Program-made: the position numbers and the translations under genes
Shown here: positions 53,155 through 61,878 of the stretch, piece by piece
Position numbering within the stretch: position 1 is the stretch's first letter
How the letters are laid out: each line of letters opens with the position of its first letter
From: Paenibacillus polymyxa
Lineage (GTDB): Bacteria; Bacillota; Bacilli; Paenibacillales; Paenibacillaceae
Length of the DNA: 64,000 nucleotides
Reading direction: 5' to 3'
NCBI RefSeq assembly: GCF_015710975.1
Contig: NZ_CP049783.1
Coordinates: 4,817,501 to 4,881,500 of the forward strand
Notes under the pieces: generated by a model
Seen by the model: the letters and a program-made list of their open reading frames with translations, nothing else
What the model was told of the DNA's origin: nothing
Database searches by the model: none

Positions 53155-55545
53155 ATGAAAAAAACCATAACATGCTTGATTTTGTTTGGACTGCTTATGA
53201 GTATGTTGCCGATCAAAAATGTGAGCGCTTCCGATAATACTAGGCTTACCCAATCGGCAACCGCAAGCTCCATCGAAGATGCGAGTAAAGCGGCTGATTT
53301 TGCGATTGACGGTGACCCGCTAACTAGATGGTCCTCACAATATTCAGATCCGCAGTGGATAAGTGTAGATCTCGGTAGCACCACCAAAATCAATGGCGTT
53401 ACGCTTAACTGGGAAGCCGCTTACGCGAAGTCTTACCAAGTTCAGACATCGACGGATGATGATCATTGGACTACCGTCTATTCCACCACGACTGGAGATG
53501 GAGGAATCGATAAGATATCTTTCGAAGCAACAGACGCTAGATATGTAAAAATGAGTGGCATTGAAAGGGCTACCAGCTACGGATATTCCCTTTGGGAATT
53601 TGAAGTGCATTCAGCTGACCAGCCGGAGGATAACTCACCTCCAACAGCGCCCTCCAACCTGGCTAGTTCCTCTGTATCGGATACGACAGTAAGCTTGCAG
53701 TGGACGGAATCTACAGACAATGTAGATGTTTCAGGCTACGACATCTACAAAGGATCAGAACTCGTAGGTTCCAGTGCGTCGACATCCTTCATCGTTACCG
53801 GCTTAACAGCCAACATGGCGTACAGCTTTTACGTGAAAGCTAGAGATGCCGCAGGTAACGTGTCAGATACAAGCAATGTGATTGATGTTACCACCACCAT
53901 AGCTAACACAAATATTGTTTCAGGTGAAACATATAAACTAACGGCACAGCATAGCGGCAAAAATCTGGAAGCAGGAGACTCAACTGCCGATGGAGCGAAG
54001 GTGCAGCAGTGGACGGACAGCGGCAGCGCTCGGCAGAGATGGAAAGTCATTGACGTTGGCAACGGATATTATAAATTGATTGTACAATCCAGCGGTAAAG
54101 CATTAACAGTAGCCGGAGGCTCCTCAGAAGATGGTGCTAGTGTACAGCAATGGACAGACAGCGATTTAACTAATCAAAAATGGAAAATGATTGACGTCGG
54201 CGATGGATATTATAAGCTGCTTGTACAATCTAGCGGTAAAGCGCTGGATGTAATCGGGGGTTATACTAATGACGGGGCAAATGTGCAGCAATGGACGGAT
54301 AACGGAAATGATCAGCAGAAGTGGAAGTTTACGCTTGTTGACTCAACCCCTGATACGACGGCACCAACGGCACCAACAAATCTGAAAAGCTACTCCAAAA
54401 CAAACACTTCGGTGAGTCTTGTATGGACCGCATCAACAGACGATGTAGATGTTACCAGCTACGATGTGTATAATGGAACAACTTTAGTCAATTCAACAAC
54501 CACGACAAGTTATACGGTGACGGGACTAACCGCTAATACAGCATACAGCTTCACTGTAAAAGCCAGGGATGCAGCAGGAAATATTTCAGCAGCAAGTAAT
54601 ATCATAAAAGTTACGACGAATTCTACAACTGAGAATACAGGTTTTTATATTAACGGAACAACGCTCTACGATGCCAAGGGAAATCCGTTTGTGATGAGGG
54701 GAATCAATCACGCTTATACCTGGTACAAGGGACAAGAGTCTGTAGCGATCCCTGCCATTGCGAAAACGGGAGCGAATACTATTAGAATCGTACTGTCAGA
54801 TGGTCAGCAATGGACGAAAGATGATCTGTCAGCGATACAAAATTTAATCACATTATCAGAGCAAAACAAATTGGTCGTTGTTCTTGAAGTCCATGATGGC
54901 ACAGGGTCTGACAGCGCTGCTGTATTGGATAATATCGCTAATTACTGGATTGAAATGAAAAGCGCACTCATTGGGAAAGAAAGCACCGTCATCCTCAATA
55001 TCGCGAACGAATGGTATGGAACCTGGGATGGAGGAGGCTGGGCGCAAGGTTATAAGTCTGTTATTCCTAAGCTCAGAAATGCTGGCATCAAAAATACAAT
55101 TATTGTTGACGGTGCAGGATGGGGGCAGTACCCGCAATCTATTTTTGACTACGGAACAGAAGTCTTTAATGCAGATCCACTTAAAAATACGATGTTCTCC
55201 ATTCATATGTACGAATATGCCGGCGGAAATGCCGCCACAGTAAAGAGCAATATGGATAATGTACTGAATAAAAACCTGGCTCTGCTGATTGGAGAATTTG
55301 GTATTAAGCATACAAGCGGTGATGTGGATGAGGCTACCATTATGAGTTACGCTGAGCAAAAGGGCGTAGGTTATCTTGCATGGTCTTGGAAAGGAAACAG
55401 CCCGGGTCTTGATTATCTGGATATGGCCACTGACTGGCAAGGATCCAGCCTTACGGAACAAGGTCGTATTATCATTGAAGGCCCTAATGGTATTAGGGCG
55501 ACATCAAGATTAAGCACGGTTTATAGCGATTCAGCCAACAAATAG
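53155..55545 (+). CDS. Secreted modular GH5 enzyme (beta-mannanase-like) with F5/8C, FN3 and RICIN modules
   Basis: 796 residues. A signal peptide ends near residue 25 (NVSAS). Then come an F5/8 type C module (about 28-155), FN3 (about 163-250), a RICIN/CBM13-like module with three QQWTD repeats (about 255-397), a second FN3 (about 402-490) and a C-terminal GH5 catalytic domain (about 495-780). Catalytic residues are visible: acid/base Glu in NIANEW and nucleophile Glu in LIGEFG. The GH5 part resembles subfamily 8 mannanases (GINHAYTWYKGQ, IHMYEYAGGN). AGGAGGTTTGGG precedes ATG 53155. The alpha-galactosidase upstream could finish galactomannan breakdown. Confidence 0.9.
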   Translation: MKKTITCLILFGLLMSMLPIKNVSASDNTRLTQSATASSIEDASKAADFAIDGDPLTRWSSQYSDPQWISVDLGSTTKINGVTLNWEAAYAKSYQVQTSTDDDHWTTVYSTTTGDGGIDKISFEATDARYVKMSGIERATSYGYSLWEFEVHSADQPEDNSPPTAPSNLASSSVSDTTVSLQWTESTDNVDVSGYDIYKGSELVGSSASTSFIVTGLTANMAYSFYVKARDAAGNVSDTSNVIDVTTTIANTNIVSGETYKLTAQHSGKNLEAGDSTADGAKVQQWTDSGSARQRWKVIDVGNGYYKLIVQSSGKALTVAGGSSEDGASVQQWTDSDLTNQKWKMIDVGDGYYKLLVQSSGKALDVIGGYTNDGANVQQWTDNGNDQQKWKFTLVDSTPDTTAPTAPTNLKSYSKTNTSVSLVWTASTDDVDVTSYDVYNGTTLVNSTTTTSYTVTGLTANTAYSFTVKARDAAGNISAASNIIKVTTNSTTENTGFYINGTTLYDAKGNPFVMRGINHAYTWYKGQESVAIPAIAKTGANTIRIVLSDGQQWTKDDLSAIQNLITLSEQNKLVVVLEVHDGTGSDSAAVLDNIANYWIEMKSALIGKESTVILNIANEWYGTWDGGGWAQGYKSVIPKLRNAGIKNTIIVDGAGWGQYPQSIFDYGTEVFNADPLKNTMFSIHMYEYAGGNAATVKSNMDNVLNKNLALLIGEFGIKHTSGDVDEATIMSYAEQKGVGYLAWSWKGNSPGLDYLDMATDWQGSSLTEQGRIIIEGPNGIRATSRLSTVYSDSANK

Positions 55546-55870
55546 TCATCCAGTAAACCATGAGTATTTAACGTTATCCAACAGTGTCCAGCATGAAAAC
55601 AAGTCTTTGCTGTATGCAAAGCCGCCAACTTGGCGGCTTTTTTTGTTGCAGAGTAAGAATATACATCGAATCAATTCAAATGTCGTCTTACAACCTACTA
55701 ACTTAAAAGAATAATAAACAAGTTATGGAGACGGAGACGATTGAAAGTATATTAACTTGAGAAAGCAGCTACAATGTTCATTAGAGAAGCAGCACCCTGA
55801 AATTCAGAGAACATGTTAGAATCAGAAACGGATAATTTTACTGAAGAAAATGAACTAAGGAGCGGTTGAA
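55546..55870. other. Intergenic region between GH5 and glycosyltransferase
   Basis: About 325 bp holding the GH5 terminator at 55618-55645. The remaining 220 bp before the glycosyltransferase shows no recognised promoter or ORF. Confidence 0.4.
55618..55645 (+). terminator. Terminator after the GH5 gene
   Basis: A perfect stem AAAGCCGCC / GGCGGCTTT with a five-base loop and a run of T. Confidence 0.9.
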
Positions 55871-57069
55871 ATGGCGCGTGTTTTATTTATTAATGGTGGA
55901 TCAGAGGGACATATCAATCCAACCATTGGAGTTGTACAGGAGCTTATTTCGCGCGGAGAAGAGGTAGTGTACTTTTCTATAGAAGCCTTTCGGGAGCGTA
56001 TCGAGAGGACGGGAGCTTCAGTACGAACATTTGACGATCAAAAATTTATAAAAGCTTTTATCTCAGGTGGAAGAGATTATTTGCTGGAAAGAATTAACGG
56101 TCTTTTACTTACGGCAGATATCATCATTCCAAGCGTTCTCGAACAGATCAAAGGAGAGCATTTTGATTATATCATCCATGATTCCATGTTTGGGTGTGGA
56201 CGTATACTTGCTCAAATTCTTAAGCTTCCTGCAATCAATTCTTGTACTTCTTTCGCCCAGACAAAAGAATCATTCAATCATATTATGGAACAATTCTCCA
56301 TTAATGTCCCTAAAGATATAGTTAAACCTATAAATGATAAATTTCAAAACCTGACGGCAATGGTAAAGGAGAAATATGGAGTGGAGATCCATTCACCTTA
56401 CGAAGTGTTTTGTAATCCTGCACCACTTACAATCGTATATACAACAAGAGAGTTTCAACCTTATGGAGAAGCATTCGACCAAACTTATAAATTTGTAGGT
56501 CCATCCATCTCTTCACGATTAACGCAAGAAAGCTTCGATTTTACTGCAATCAAGGGAAAAAAACAATTTACATCTCATTGGGTACAGTCTTTAACCGAGC
56601 AATTGACTTCTATAAGCTTTGTATTGAGGCGTTTGGGAACACGGATCATACAATTGTCATGTCGATTGGGAATAGAACCCAAGTTTCCGATTTAGGGGAA
56701 GTTCCTGAAAACTTCATCGTAAAAAATGATGTACCACAAACGGATATCTTGCAACACACTAAATTATTTATTACACATGGTGGAATGAACAGTACCCACG
56801 AAGGTCTATATTACGGGGTTCCGCTGATTATAGTCCCGCAAAGCGCGGATCAACCGATCATCGCAGGACAAGTCGCCAATATGGGAGCAGGTATTAAGTT
56901 ACAAATGGAAAGCTTGACTGCAAATCAATTGCGTGAAGCCGCAGATCATGTGTTAAGCCTCCCATTCAAAAAAGCTGTTGCACATATTAGAGAATCTTTT
57001 CAAAAAACTGGTGGATATCACCAAGCTGTTAATGAGATTTTCGCATTTAAAGGTCAATATCATATTTAA
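55871..57069 (+). pseudogene. Macrolide-type UDP-glycosyltransferase (MGT/YjiC-like), frameshifted
   Basis: The first frame runs from ATG 55871 (after AAGGAGCGG) and gives the N-terminal GT-B half (FINGGSEGHINPTIGVVQEL, about 230 residues). At the A-run 56557-56563 the frame breaks: the other frame continues GKKTIYISLGTVFNRAID through THGGMNSTHEGLYYGVPLI, the UDP-sugar-binding signature, to a stop at 57067-57069. Adding one A would give a single protein of about 399 residues, the normal MGT length. Either a one-base deletion, a sequencing error in a homopolymer, or transcript slippage accounts for it. Confidence 0.85.
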
Positions 57070-57124
57070 ATATATATTGGATGTAAGCTCGTCTATTGCA
57101 GCATATTAGGGAATTCGGTAGAAT

Positions 57125-57147
57125 TTACTCATGCTACTTATGAGTAA
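57125..57147. promoter_or_regulatory. Dyad upstream of the Rrf2 gene
   Basis: TTACTCAT-N7-ATGAGTAA is a perfect 8-bp inverted repeat about 20 bp before the TTG start of the Rrf2-family gene. It is unlike the ACTGTG dyads downstream, so it may serve another regulator or a leader hairpin. Confidence 0.45.
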
Positions 57148-57168
57148 GCTGGAAGGAGAGAGTAAAGG

Positions 57169-57618
57169 TTGAAGCAGGAGTATTGTACGCCGACTCAGCA
57201 CCCAAAGTGGTTTGGACTGGCTGTTCAAGCGCTTGTTATATTGTCGCAGGAAGACAAAAGCATAGCTTGTCCAAGTATTGAACTCGCCAAATATCTTCAG
57301 TCGGAACCTTCTTTGCTGCGCCGCATACTTTCCGTTCTCGCAAAGGAAGGGTTTATCGGGACCCGGGAAGGCCGTGACGGCGGGTACCACCTTAGGAAAC
57401 CGGCAGAATCTATACAACTGGTTGATGTATACGATGTATTTCGTTCAGGCAGCAGGCTTTCCTTCGGTATTACCGAGACAGCTGGCACGCATCCGCTCGG
57501 TAAATGTATGAAATCTACGCTTGAGGATATTACTCAAGAAATGGACGACAGCATACGCGGAGTATTAAGCAAGTACACGATTGCAGATCTCGCCAACCAA
57601 CTGGAAGCCAAGCTTTAG
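57169..57618 (+). CDS. Rrf2-family regulator (YwnA-like)
   Basis: 149 residues. Winged helix with SIELAKYLQSEPSLLRRILSV, then GFIGTREGRDGGYHLRKPAE, the Rrf2 signature wing. It has only three scattered Cys (about 6, 34, 112) rather than the clustered three of iron-sulfur Rrf2 proteins, so it probably does not bind a cluster. GGAAGGAGAG precedes the TTG start. It lies upstream of a nitroreductase with three repeated dyads between them, its likely operators. Confidence 0.85.
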   Translation: MKQEYCTPTQHPKWFGLAVQALVILSQEDKSIACPSIELAKYLQSEPSLLRRILSVLAKEGFIGTREGRDGGYHLRKPAESIQLVDVYDVFRSGSRLSFGITETAGTHPLGKCMKSTLEDITQEMDDSIRGVLSKYTIADLANQLEAKL

Positions 57619-57664
57619 ATGGACCTGGAAAAAGACGGTTGACAGCGGCTTGCTTAGATTTTAT

Positions 57665-57686
57665 ACTGTGCAATATAAACCACAGT
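57665..57686. promoter_or_regulatory. ACTGTG-N10-CACAGT dyad, copy 1
   Basis: A 22-bp inverted repeat with perfect six-base arms just after the Rrf2 gene. Same motif as the copies at 57725 and 57843; a candidate Rrf2-family operator. Confidence 0.65.
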
Positions 57687-57724
57687 TAAATGCAAGCCGC
57701 GCGCAGCGTTAATTTTTAAGGTTA

Positions 57725-57746
57725 TCTGTGTGATAATGAGCACAGT
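57725..57746. promoter_or_regulatory. TCTGTG-N10-CACAGT dyad, copy 2
   Basis: Same spacing as copy 1, exactly 60 bp further on, with one mismatch in the left arm. Confidence 0.62.
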
Positions 57747-57842
57747 TATATCTGTGCGCAGAAGCGGAAATATTTTGGATTTTTCAAGGTACTTCGTTTT
57801 AGATGGAATTCAAGCTCTGACTAGCCGCAAAGTCTGAATTTA

Positions 57843-57864
57843 ACTGTGCTGAATAAAAAACAGT
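57843..57864. promoter_or_regulatory. ACTGTG-N10-AACAGT dyad, copy 3
   Basis: Same 22-bp geometry with one mismatch in the right arm, 118 bp beyond copy 2 and 24 bp before the nitroreductase start, where binding would block transcription or translation start. Confidence 0.6.
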
Positions 57865-57888
57865 ATTTATTTAAAAGGAGGATTCATA

Positions 57889-58548
57889 ATGTCAACTTCA
57901 ACTCATACTGGCCAGAGCTCCGCCTTGTTCGCCGATGTCATCCGCGAGCGCCGCTCTGTGCGTCATTACGACAAATCGGTTCGTCTATCTCACGAGGAAA
58001 TTAAGGATATTCTGAAAGAAGCGTCGCTTGCACCTTCTTCGAGTAATGTTCAGCCCTGGCGCTTCTTGGTTATTGAAACAGAGGAATTGAAAGCAAAACT
58101 GCAGCCAATCGCCTATAATCAATCCCAGGTTACTGAGGCTGCAGCGGTGATCGTTGTGCTTGGTGATACGGAAGGATATAAGAAGCTCGATGAAGTTTTC
58201 GGCGAAGCAGTAAAACATGGCTATATAGCGGAAGATACCGCTAAATCGTTCGTAGAAAGGTCGATTCATACGTATGCTTCGTTACCAGAGGAAAGCCTTC
58301 ACAAAGTCATTCATATCGATGGTGGTATTGTATCCCAGCAGCTCATGCTGGTTGCACGTGCTCACGGCTACGATACGGTCGCGATGGGTGGCTATAATGC
58401 GGCCGAGCTTAAGCAAGCGTTCGGTATTAGAGACCGCTACATTCCAATCATGCTGATTGCACTCGGTAAAGCGGCACAACCGGGTCATCAGACAACTCGG
58501 CTGCCGATAGACGACATCACATTCTTTAACGAGATGCCCGCTAACTAA
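57889..58548 (+). CDS. Nitroreductase-family FMN oxidoreductase
   Basis: 219 residues. The family start RERRSVRHYDKSVRLSHEEI with the FMN-binding Arg pair, APSSSNVQPWRFLVIE, and the later GYDTVAMGGYNAAELK, IPIMLIALGK blocks are typical of NfsA/YodC-like nitroreductases that reduce nitro compounds or quinones with NAD(P)H. AAAAGGAGGATTCATA precedes the ATG. Expression probably depends on the Rrf2-type regulator upstream. Physiological substrate unknown; quinone or electrophile stress is plausible. Confidence 0.9.
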   Translation: MSTSTHTGQSSALFADVIRERRSVRHYDKSVRLSHEEIKDILKEASLAPSSSNVQPWRFLVIETEELKAKLQPIAYNQSQVTEAAAVIVVLGDTEGYKKLDEVFGEAVKHGYIAEDTAKSFVERSIHTYASLPEESLHKVIHIDGGIVSQQLMLVARAHGYDTVAMGGYNAAELKQAFGIRDRYIPIMLIALGKAAQPGHQTTRLPIDDITFFNEMPAN

Positions 58549-58650
58549 AAACAAAACCCAACGAATTTAATTTTATGAATGAATAGAGACGAGAAATGAC
58601 AACTTAAGGAAGTAGTATACATTCACAATTTCCAAAGGAGGATATCTGTT

Positions 58651-58761
58651 ATGGCTCACCAGAAGAGAAGGAAAGAAGCTGCATGGAAGTCACGAAAGCA
58701 AGAACAGCATCCCCATGGTAAAATCAAATCGCTAAAGGAATTGTCCAGCGAACAGGAGTGA
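58651..58761 (+). CDS. Small basic protein, DUF6254-like
   Basis: 36 residues (MAHQKRRKEAAWKSRKQ, then HPHGKIKSLKELS), with an excellent site AAAGGAGGATATCTGTT before the ATG. The WKSRKQ...PHGKIKSL pattern resembles the DUF6254 short proteins of Bacillaceae and Paenibacillaceae, whose role is unknown. A weak hairpin follows at 58781-58816. Confidence 0.6.
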   Translation: MAHQKRRKEAAWKSRKQEQHPHGKIKSLKELSSEQE

Positions 58762-58910
58762 GGAGTATACTACTTGGAAAAGAAGGGCTGTCGATGAAAT
58801 TTATCGGCAGTCTTCTCATGGTGTGTGATCATAAAGGCCCTTCATACAGGCGGCATCCAATATGTTTTATTTCAGTGGTCAGTGTTATTGGAGGCATTGA
58901 GTTAGCTATT

Positions 58911-58950
58911 CACCCCTGAAAATATACATAATATTTTCAGGGGTGTTTTT
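58911..58950 (+). terminator. Strong terminator upstream of the beta-helix gene
   Basis: A 15-bp perfect stem CACCCCTGAAAATAT / ATATTTTCAGGGGTG with a five-base loop is followed by TTTTT. Confidence 0.88.
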
Positions 58951-59010
58951 ATTAGGTTTTCTTTGTCAAAGCGAAAAATTACTGCAATTCACCAATGCGT
59001 GTGGGATACT

Positions 59011-59077
59011 GTCGGCCCTTTTACGGAAAGCTTGCCGACGTACGGTAGAGGACGTTCTTCGCTTGCAAGAAGCCGTA
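59011..59077 (+). promoter_or_regulatory. Structured leader of the beta-helix gene
   Basis: Two adjacent foldable elements: GTCGGC / GCCGAC (59011-59039), then TACGG / CCGTA (59041-59077) enclosing TTCTT / AAGAA. They end 56 bp before the start codon. It does not match a riboswitch class I know, so it could be an mRNA-stabilising leader. Confidence 0.4.
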
Positions 59078-59133
59078 AATTGATGATAACGTTAATTTGA
59101 CGAAAGCTAAATTAGGATGGGAGTTGAAAATTC

Positions 59134-60663
59134 TTGAAGAAACTCGGTAAATTTTTGCTTGTAGGTTTAAGCTTGGGGTTGGGCCTTGCAATCGGTAATC
59201 TACAGACTCCTGCCGCCTCTGCCGCTGGTACCGAATATTATGTGTCGACAATTGGTAGCGATTCCAACGCGGGAACAAGCGACGCGCCGTGGAAAACGCT
59301 CCAGCATGCGGCTGACACAGTCTCTCCAGGCAGCAAGGTCTATGTCCGAGGCGGTGTTTACAAGGAGAAACTGAAAATCACCCGCTCTGGCTCCGCCTCG
59401 CAAGGCCCCATCGTGTTCGCAAGCTATGGCAACGAAACCGCCATTGTTGACGGAACAGGTCTATCGGTCAGCGGGAACGAGGGGTTAATCGAATTGGTCA
59501 ATGTCGATTACGTTACCATCCAGGGGTTTGAAATCCGCAATTTTACCACAGCTTCCAAGAACGCAGTGCCTACAGGCATTTACGTTTACGGTGCAGGGAA
59601 CTTCATCAATCTGTCCGATAATAAAATCCACGACATCAAAAACACGGCCACCCCAACCGGAAAGGACCGGCTGGGACGGGACGCTCACGGCATCGCTGTT
59701 TATGGCACGAAAGCTCCTGCATCGATTCATAACCTTACAATCAGCGGCAATGAACTATACAATCTCGTGCTCGGCTCTAGCGAATCGCTTGTTTTAAACG
59801 GTAATGTGGACGGCTTTGCAGTGACCAGCAACCTCATTCACGATAACGACAACATAGGAATCGATCTGATCGGCTTTGAAGGAACCGCACCGAATACTGC
59901 TTACGATCAAGTGCGGAACGGGTTGGTAAAGGGCAACCGAGTGTACAATAATTCGGTTCGAAATAACCCATCCTACAAGAGCGATGACAACTCGGCCGGC
60001 GGCATTTATGTAGATGGGGGCAAGGACAACATTGTTGAGCAGAACTACAGCTATAACAATGACATCGGTGTCGAAATAGCCTCCGAGCATGCCGGCAAAG
60101 CCACCAGCAATATTACGGTCCGCAGTAACGTGATATATAACAACCGATTGACCGGCATCGCTATGGGCGGCTATGATGACGAGCGTGGCTCAACGGTAAA
60201 CAGCAAGATCGTGAACAATACGCTGTACAAGAACGATACATTGGACGATGGAAGCGGCCAGCTTTTAGTTCAGTATGATACACGAAACAACGTGATTAAG
60301 AACAATATTTTTGTAGCGAGTTCGACTGATGTGTTGATCTACAATGGATATACCCAAAATTCCGGCAATGTTGTTGATTATAATTTATATTTTGCACCTG
60401 GTGGCAGTTCGGGAGCCAACTGGACCTGGAAAGATAAAGAATATACGGGATTCGCCACGTACAAATCGGGAACGGGTAACGATGCGCATTCTCTGTTTGT
60501 CGATCCTAAATTCGTGAATGCCACGAATGGCGACTTCCATTTGCAGCCCTCGTCACCAGCGATCGATTCAGGATCAACGGATAACACCATCATCGGAACC
60601 GAGGATATCGACGGGGAGCCCCGCATGAAAGGGAAGGCCGTGAATATTGGTGCAGATGAGTGA
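59134..60663 (+). CDS. Secreted right-handed beta-helix protein (pectate-lyase-like fold)
   Basis: 509 residues. A signal peptide ends near residue 30 (SAAG). YYVSTIGSDSNAGTSDAPWK is the DUF1565-type start of the fold, and residues 60-440 show successive parallel beta-helix repeats (NLTISGN, NNIGID, NIVEQNYSYNN). The C-terminal 50 residues (NGDFHLQPSSPAIDSGS ... DIDGEPR) form the choice-of-anchor-Q-like end common in such exported proteins. GGGAG lies before the TTG start. It could be a PL9-like polysaccharide lyase or a binding protein; no definite catalytic triad is assigned. Confidence 0.83.
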   Translation: MKKLGKFLLVGLSLGLGLAIGNLQTPAASAAGTEYYVSTIGSDSNAGTSDAPWKTLQHAADTVSPGSKVYVRGGVYKEKLKITRSGSASQGPIVFASYGNETAIVDGTGLSVSGNEGLIELVNVDYVTIQGFEIRNFTTASKNAVPTGIYVYGAGNFINLSDNKIHDIKNTATPTGKDRLGRDAHGIAVYGTKAPASIHNLTISGNELYNLVLGSSESLVLNGNVDGFAVTSNLIHDNDNIGIDLIGFEGTAPNTAYDQVRNGLVKGNRVYNNSVRNNPSYKSDDNSAGGIYVDGGKDNIVEQNYSYNNDIGVEIASEHAGKATSNITVRSNVIYNNRLTGIAMGGYDDERGSTVNSKIVNNTLYKNDTLDDGSGQLLVQYDTRNNVIKNNIFVASSTDVLIYNGYTQNSGNVVDYNLYFAPGGSSGANWTWKDKEYTGFATYKSGTGNDAHSLFVDPKFVNATNGDFHLQPSSPAIDSGSTDNTIIGTEDIDGEPRMKGKAVNIGADE

Positions 60664-60700
60664 AACAAAACTAGACTCAAATGAATAGCTGATTTATCCC

Positions 60701-60730
60701 AAAAGCCCTCTAGGTTCGAGGGCTTTTGTC
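60701..60730 (+). terminator. Terminator after the beta-helix gene
   Basis: A 10-bp stem AAAAGCCCTC / GAGGGCTTTT with a seven-base loop. Confidence 0.85.
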
Positions 60731-60787
60731 TTTATACATATAACATTCATAATTTGTGTATTTGTAATTTTGTAGTTCTTGATACAC

Positions 60788-60813
60788 TATAATTGATAAT
60801 GAGAATCATTATT
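60788..60813. promoter_or_regulatory. Fur-box-like site with adjacent -10
   Basis: GATAATGAGAATCATTATT (60795-60813) matches the classic Fur consensus GATAATGATAATCATTATC at 17 of 19 bases. A TATAAT (60788-60793) sits just before it, so binding would cover a promoter directed at the alcohol dehydrogenase relic. Iron-dependent control is implied, but no iron-uptake gene follows. Confidence 0.7.
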
Positions 60814-60860
60814 GATTAATTGAAATGTCACTTTATGATCACCGAGCACTTGTTGCTATG

Positions 60861-61761
60861 GAGAGGCATTCGTCCTGGATGTTAACTCGGTTGGCTTTGC
60901 CTACTTGAGCATACACTATGTAATGGTGATTCCATGGCCATTGGTGGTGCTTCCCCAGAATATCCGCGGATACCAGGCCATGAAGTGATCGGAATCGTGA
61001 CGGAGTTAGGATCTGGATCTACCAGATGGGAAATCGGACAACGAGTAGGTATTGGATGGCATGGAGGACATGATCATGTTACCGGCCTGACTATGGATGG
61101 AGGCTATGCTGAATACATGGTAGCATTTGAAGATAGTCTGACCCACATACCTAATGAAGTGTCTTCTGAAGAAGCAGCTCCTTTGATGTGCGCAGGAGAA
61201 ACTACATTTAGTGCACTGCGAAATAGCTCAGCCCGACCAGGGGACCTCGTTGCGATTTCCGGAATTGGTGGACTTGGTCATTTGGCTGTACAATACGCAA
61301 AAAAAGCTGGGTATCAGACCATAGCAGTATCTCGTGGTAGTGATAAAGAGAAGCTTGCTCGGGAACTTGGGGCACATTGTTATATTGATTCCGAAAAAGA
61401 AGATCCTGCTAAAGCTTTACAAGCGCTAGGGGGAGCAAAAGTTATTCTTGCTACAGCACCAAATGCAAAAGTCATTTCCACATTAATTGATGGGTTAGGA
61501 AAAGATGGAGAGCTCATTATTGTAGCCGGTTCTGGTGAACGTTTAGAACTGTCTGCCATGGACTTTCTGAAGGGACCCCATACTGTTCGGGGTTCGTTTA
61601 CAGGACAATCGAAGGAAATTGATGCGGCAGTTCGATTTAGTGTACTGACCGATGTACGACCTATGATCGAAGTTTTCCCGTTGGAACAAGCTAGTGAAGC
61701 ATATGAAAAAATGATGTCGGCTAAGACACGATTCCGTGCCGTGTTGAGCATGACCAAATGA
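60861..61761 (+). pseudogene. Zn-dependent alcohol dehydrogenase, 5'-decayed and missing the structural-zinc loop
   Basis: From ATG 60934 a 275-residue frame shows PGHEVIGIVTELG (catalytic-zinc His region), DGGYAEYMV, the Rossmann motif SGIGGLGHLAVQYAKKAG and a normal end. Family members are about 340 residues. In-frame sequence before the ATG still encodes CNGDS (first zinc-ligand Cys) but a stop lies at 60883-60885, and another frame at 60861-60896 reads GEAFVLDVNSVG, like the missing N-terminus. The four-Cys structural-zinc loop expected between GWHGGHD and VTGLTMDGG is absent. It is probably not functional as an alcohol dehydrogenase. Confidence 0.72.
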
Positions 61762-61878
61762 TAAATCCTTCGCAAATCTCTTCATTCTTGACAGATATAG
61801 AACTTCAGTTTTATAATTCAATCAATCAATTGAATAATATATGATTGATGAAAATTATATTTATTGGAGGTATTTCTA

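Larger units (their letters stand above)
58762..59133. other. Intergenic region with terminators and a structured leader
   Basis: About 370 bp. It holds a hairpin at 58781-58816, a strong terminator at 58911-58950 and two stacked hairpins at 59011-59077 just upstream of the beta-helix gene. Confidence 0.45.

Noticed and set aside
54856..55461. 201-residue minus-strand open frame
   Set aside because: It is antisense to the GH5 catalytic domain, with no ribosome-binding site and no family-like motif.
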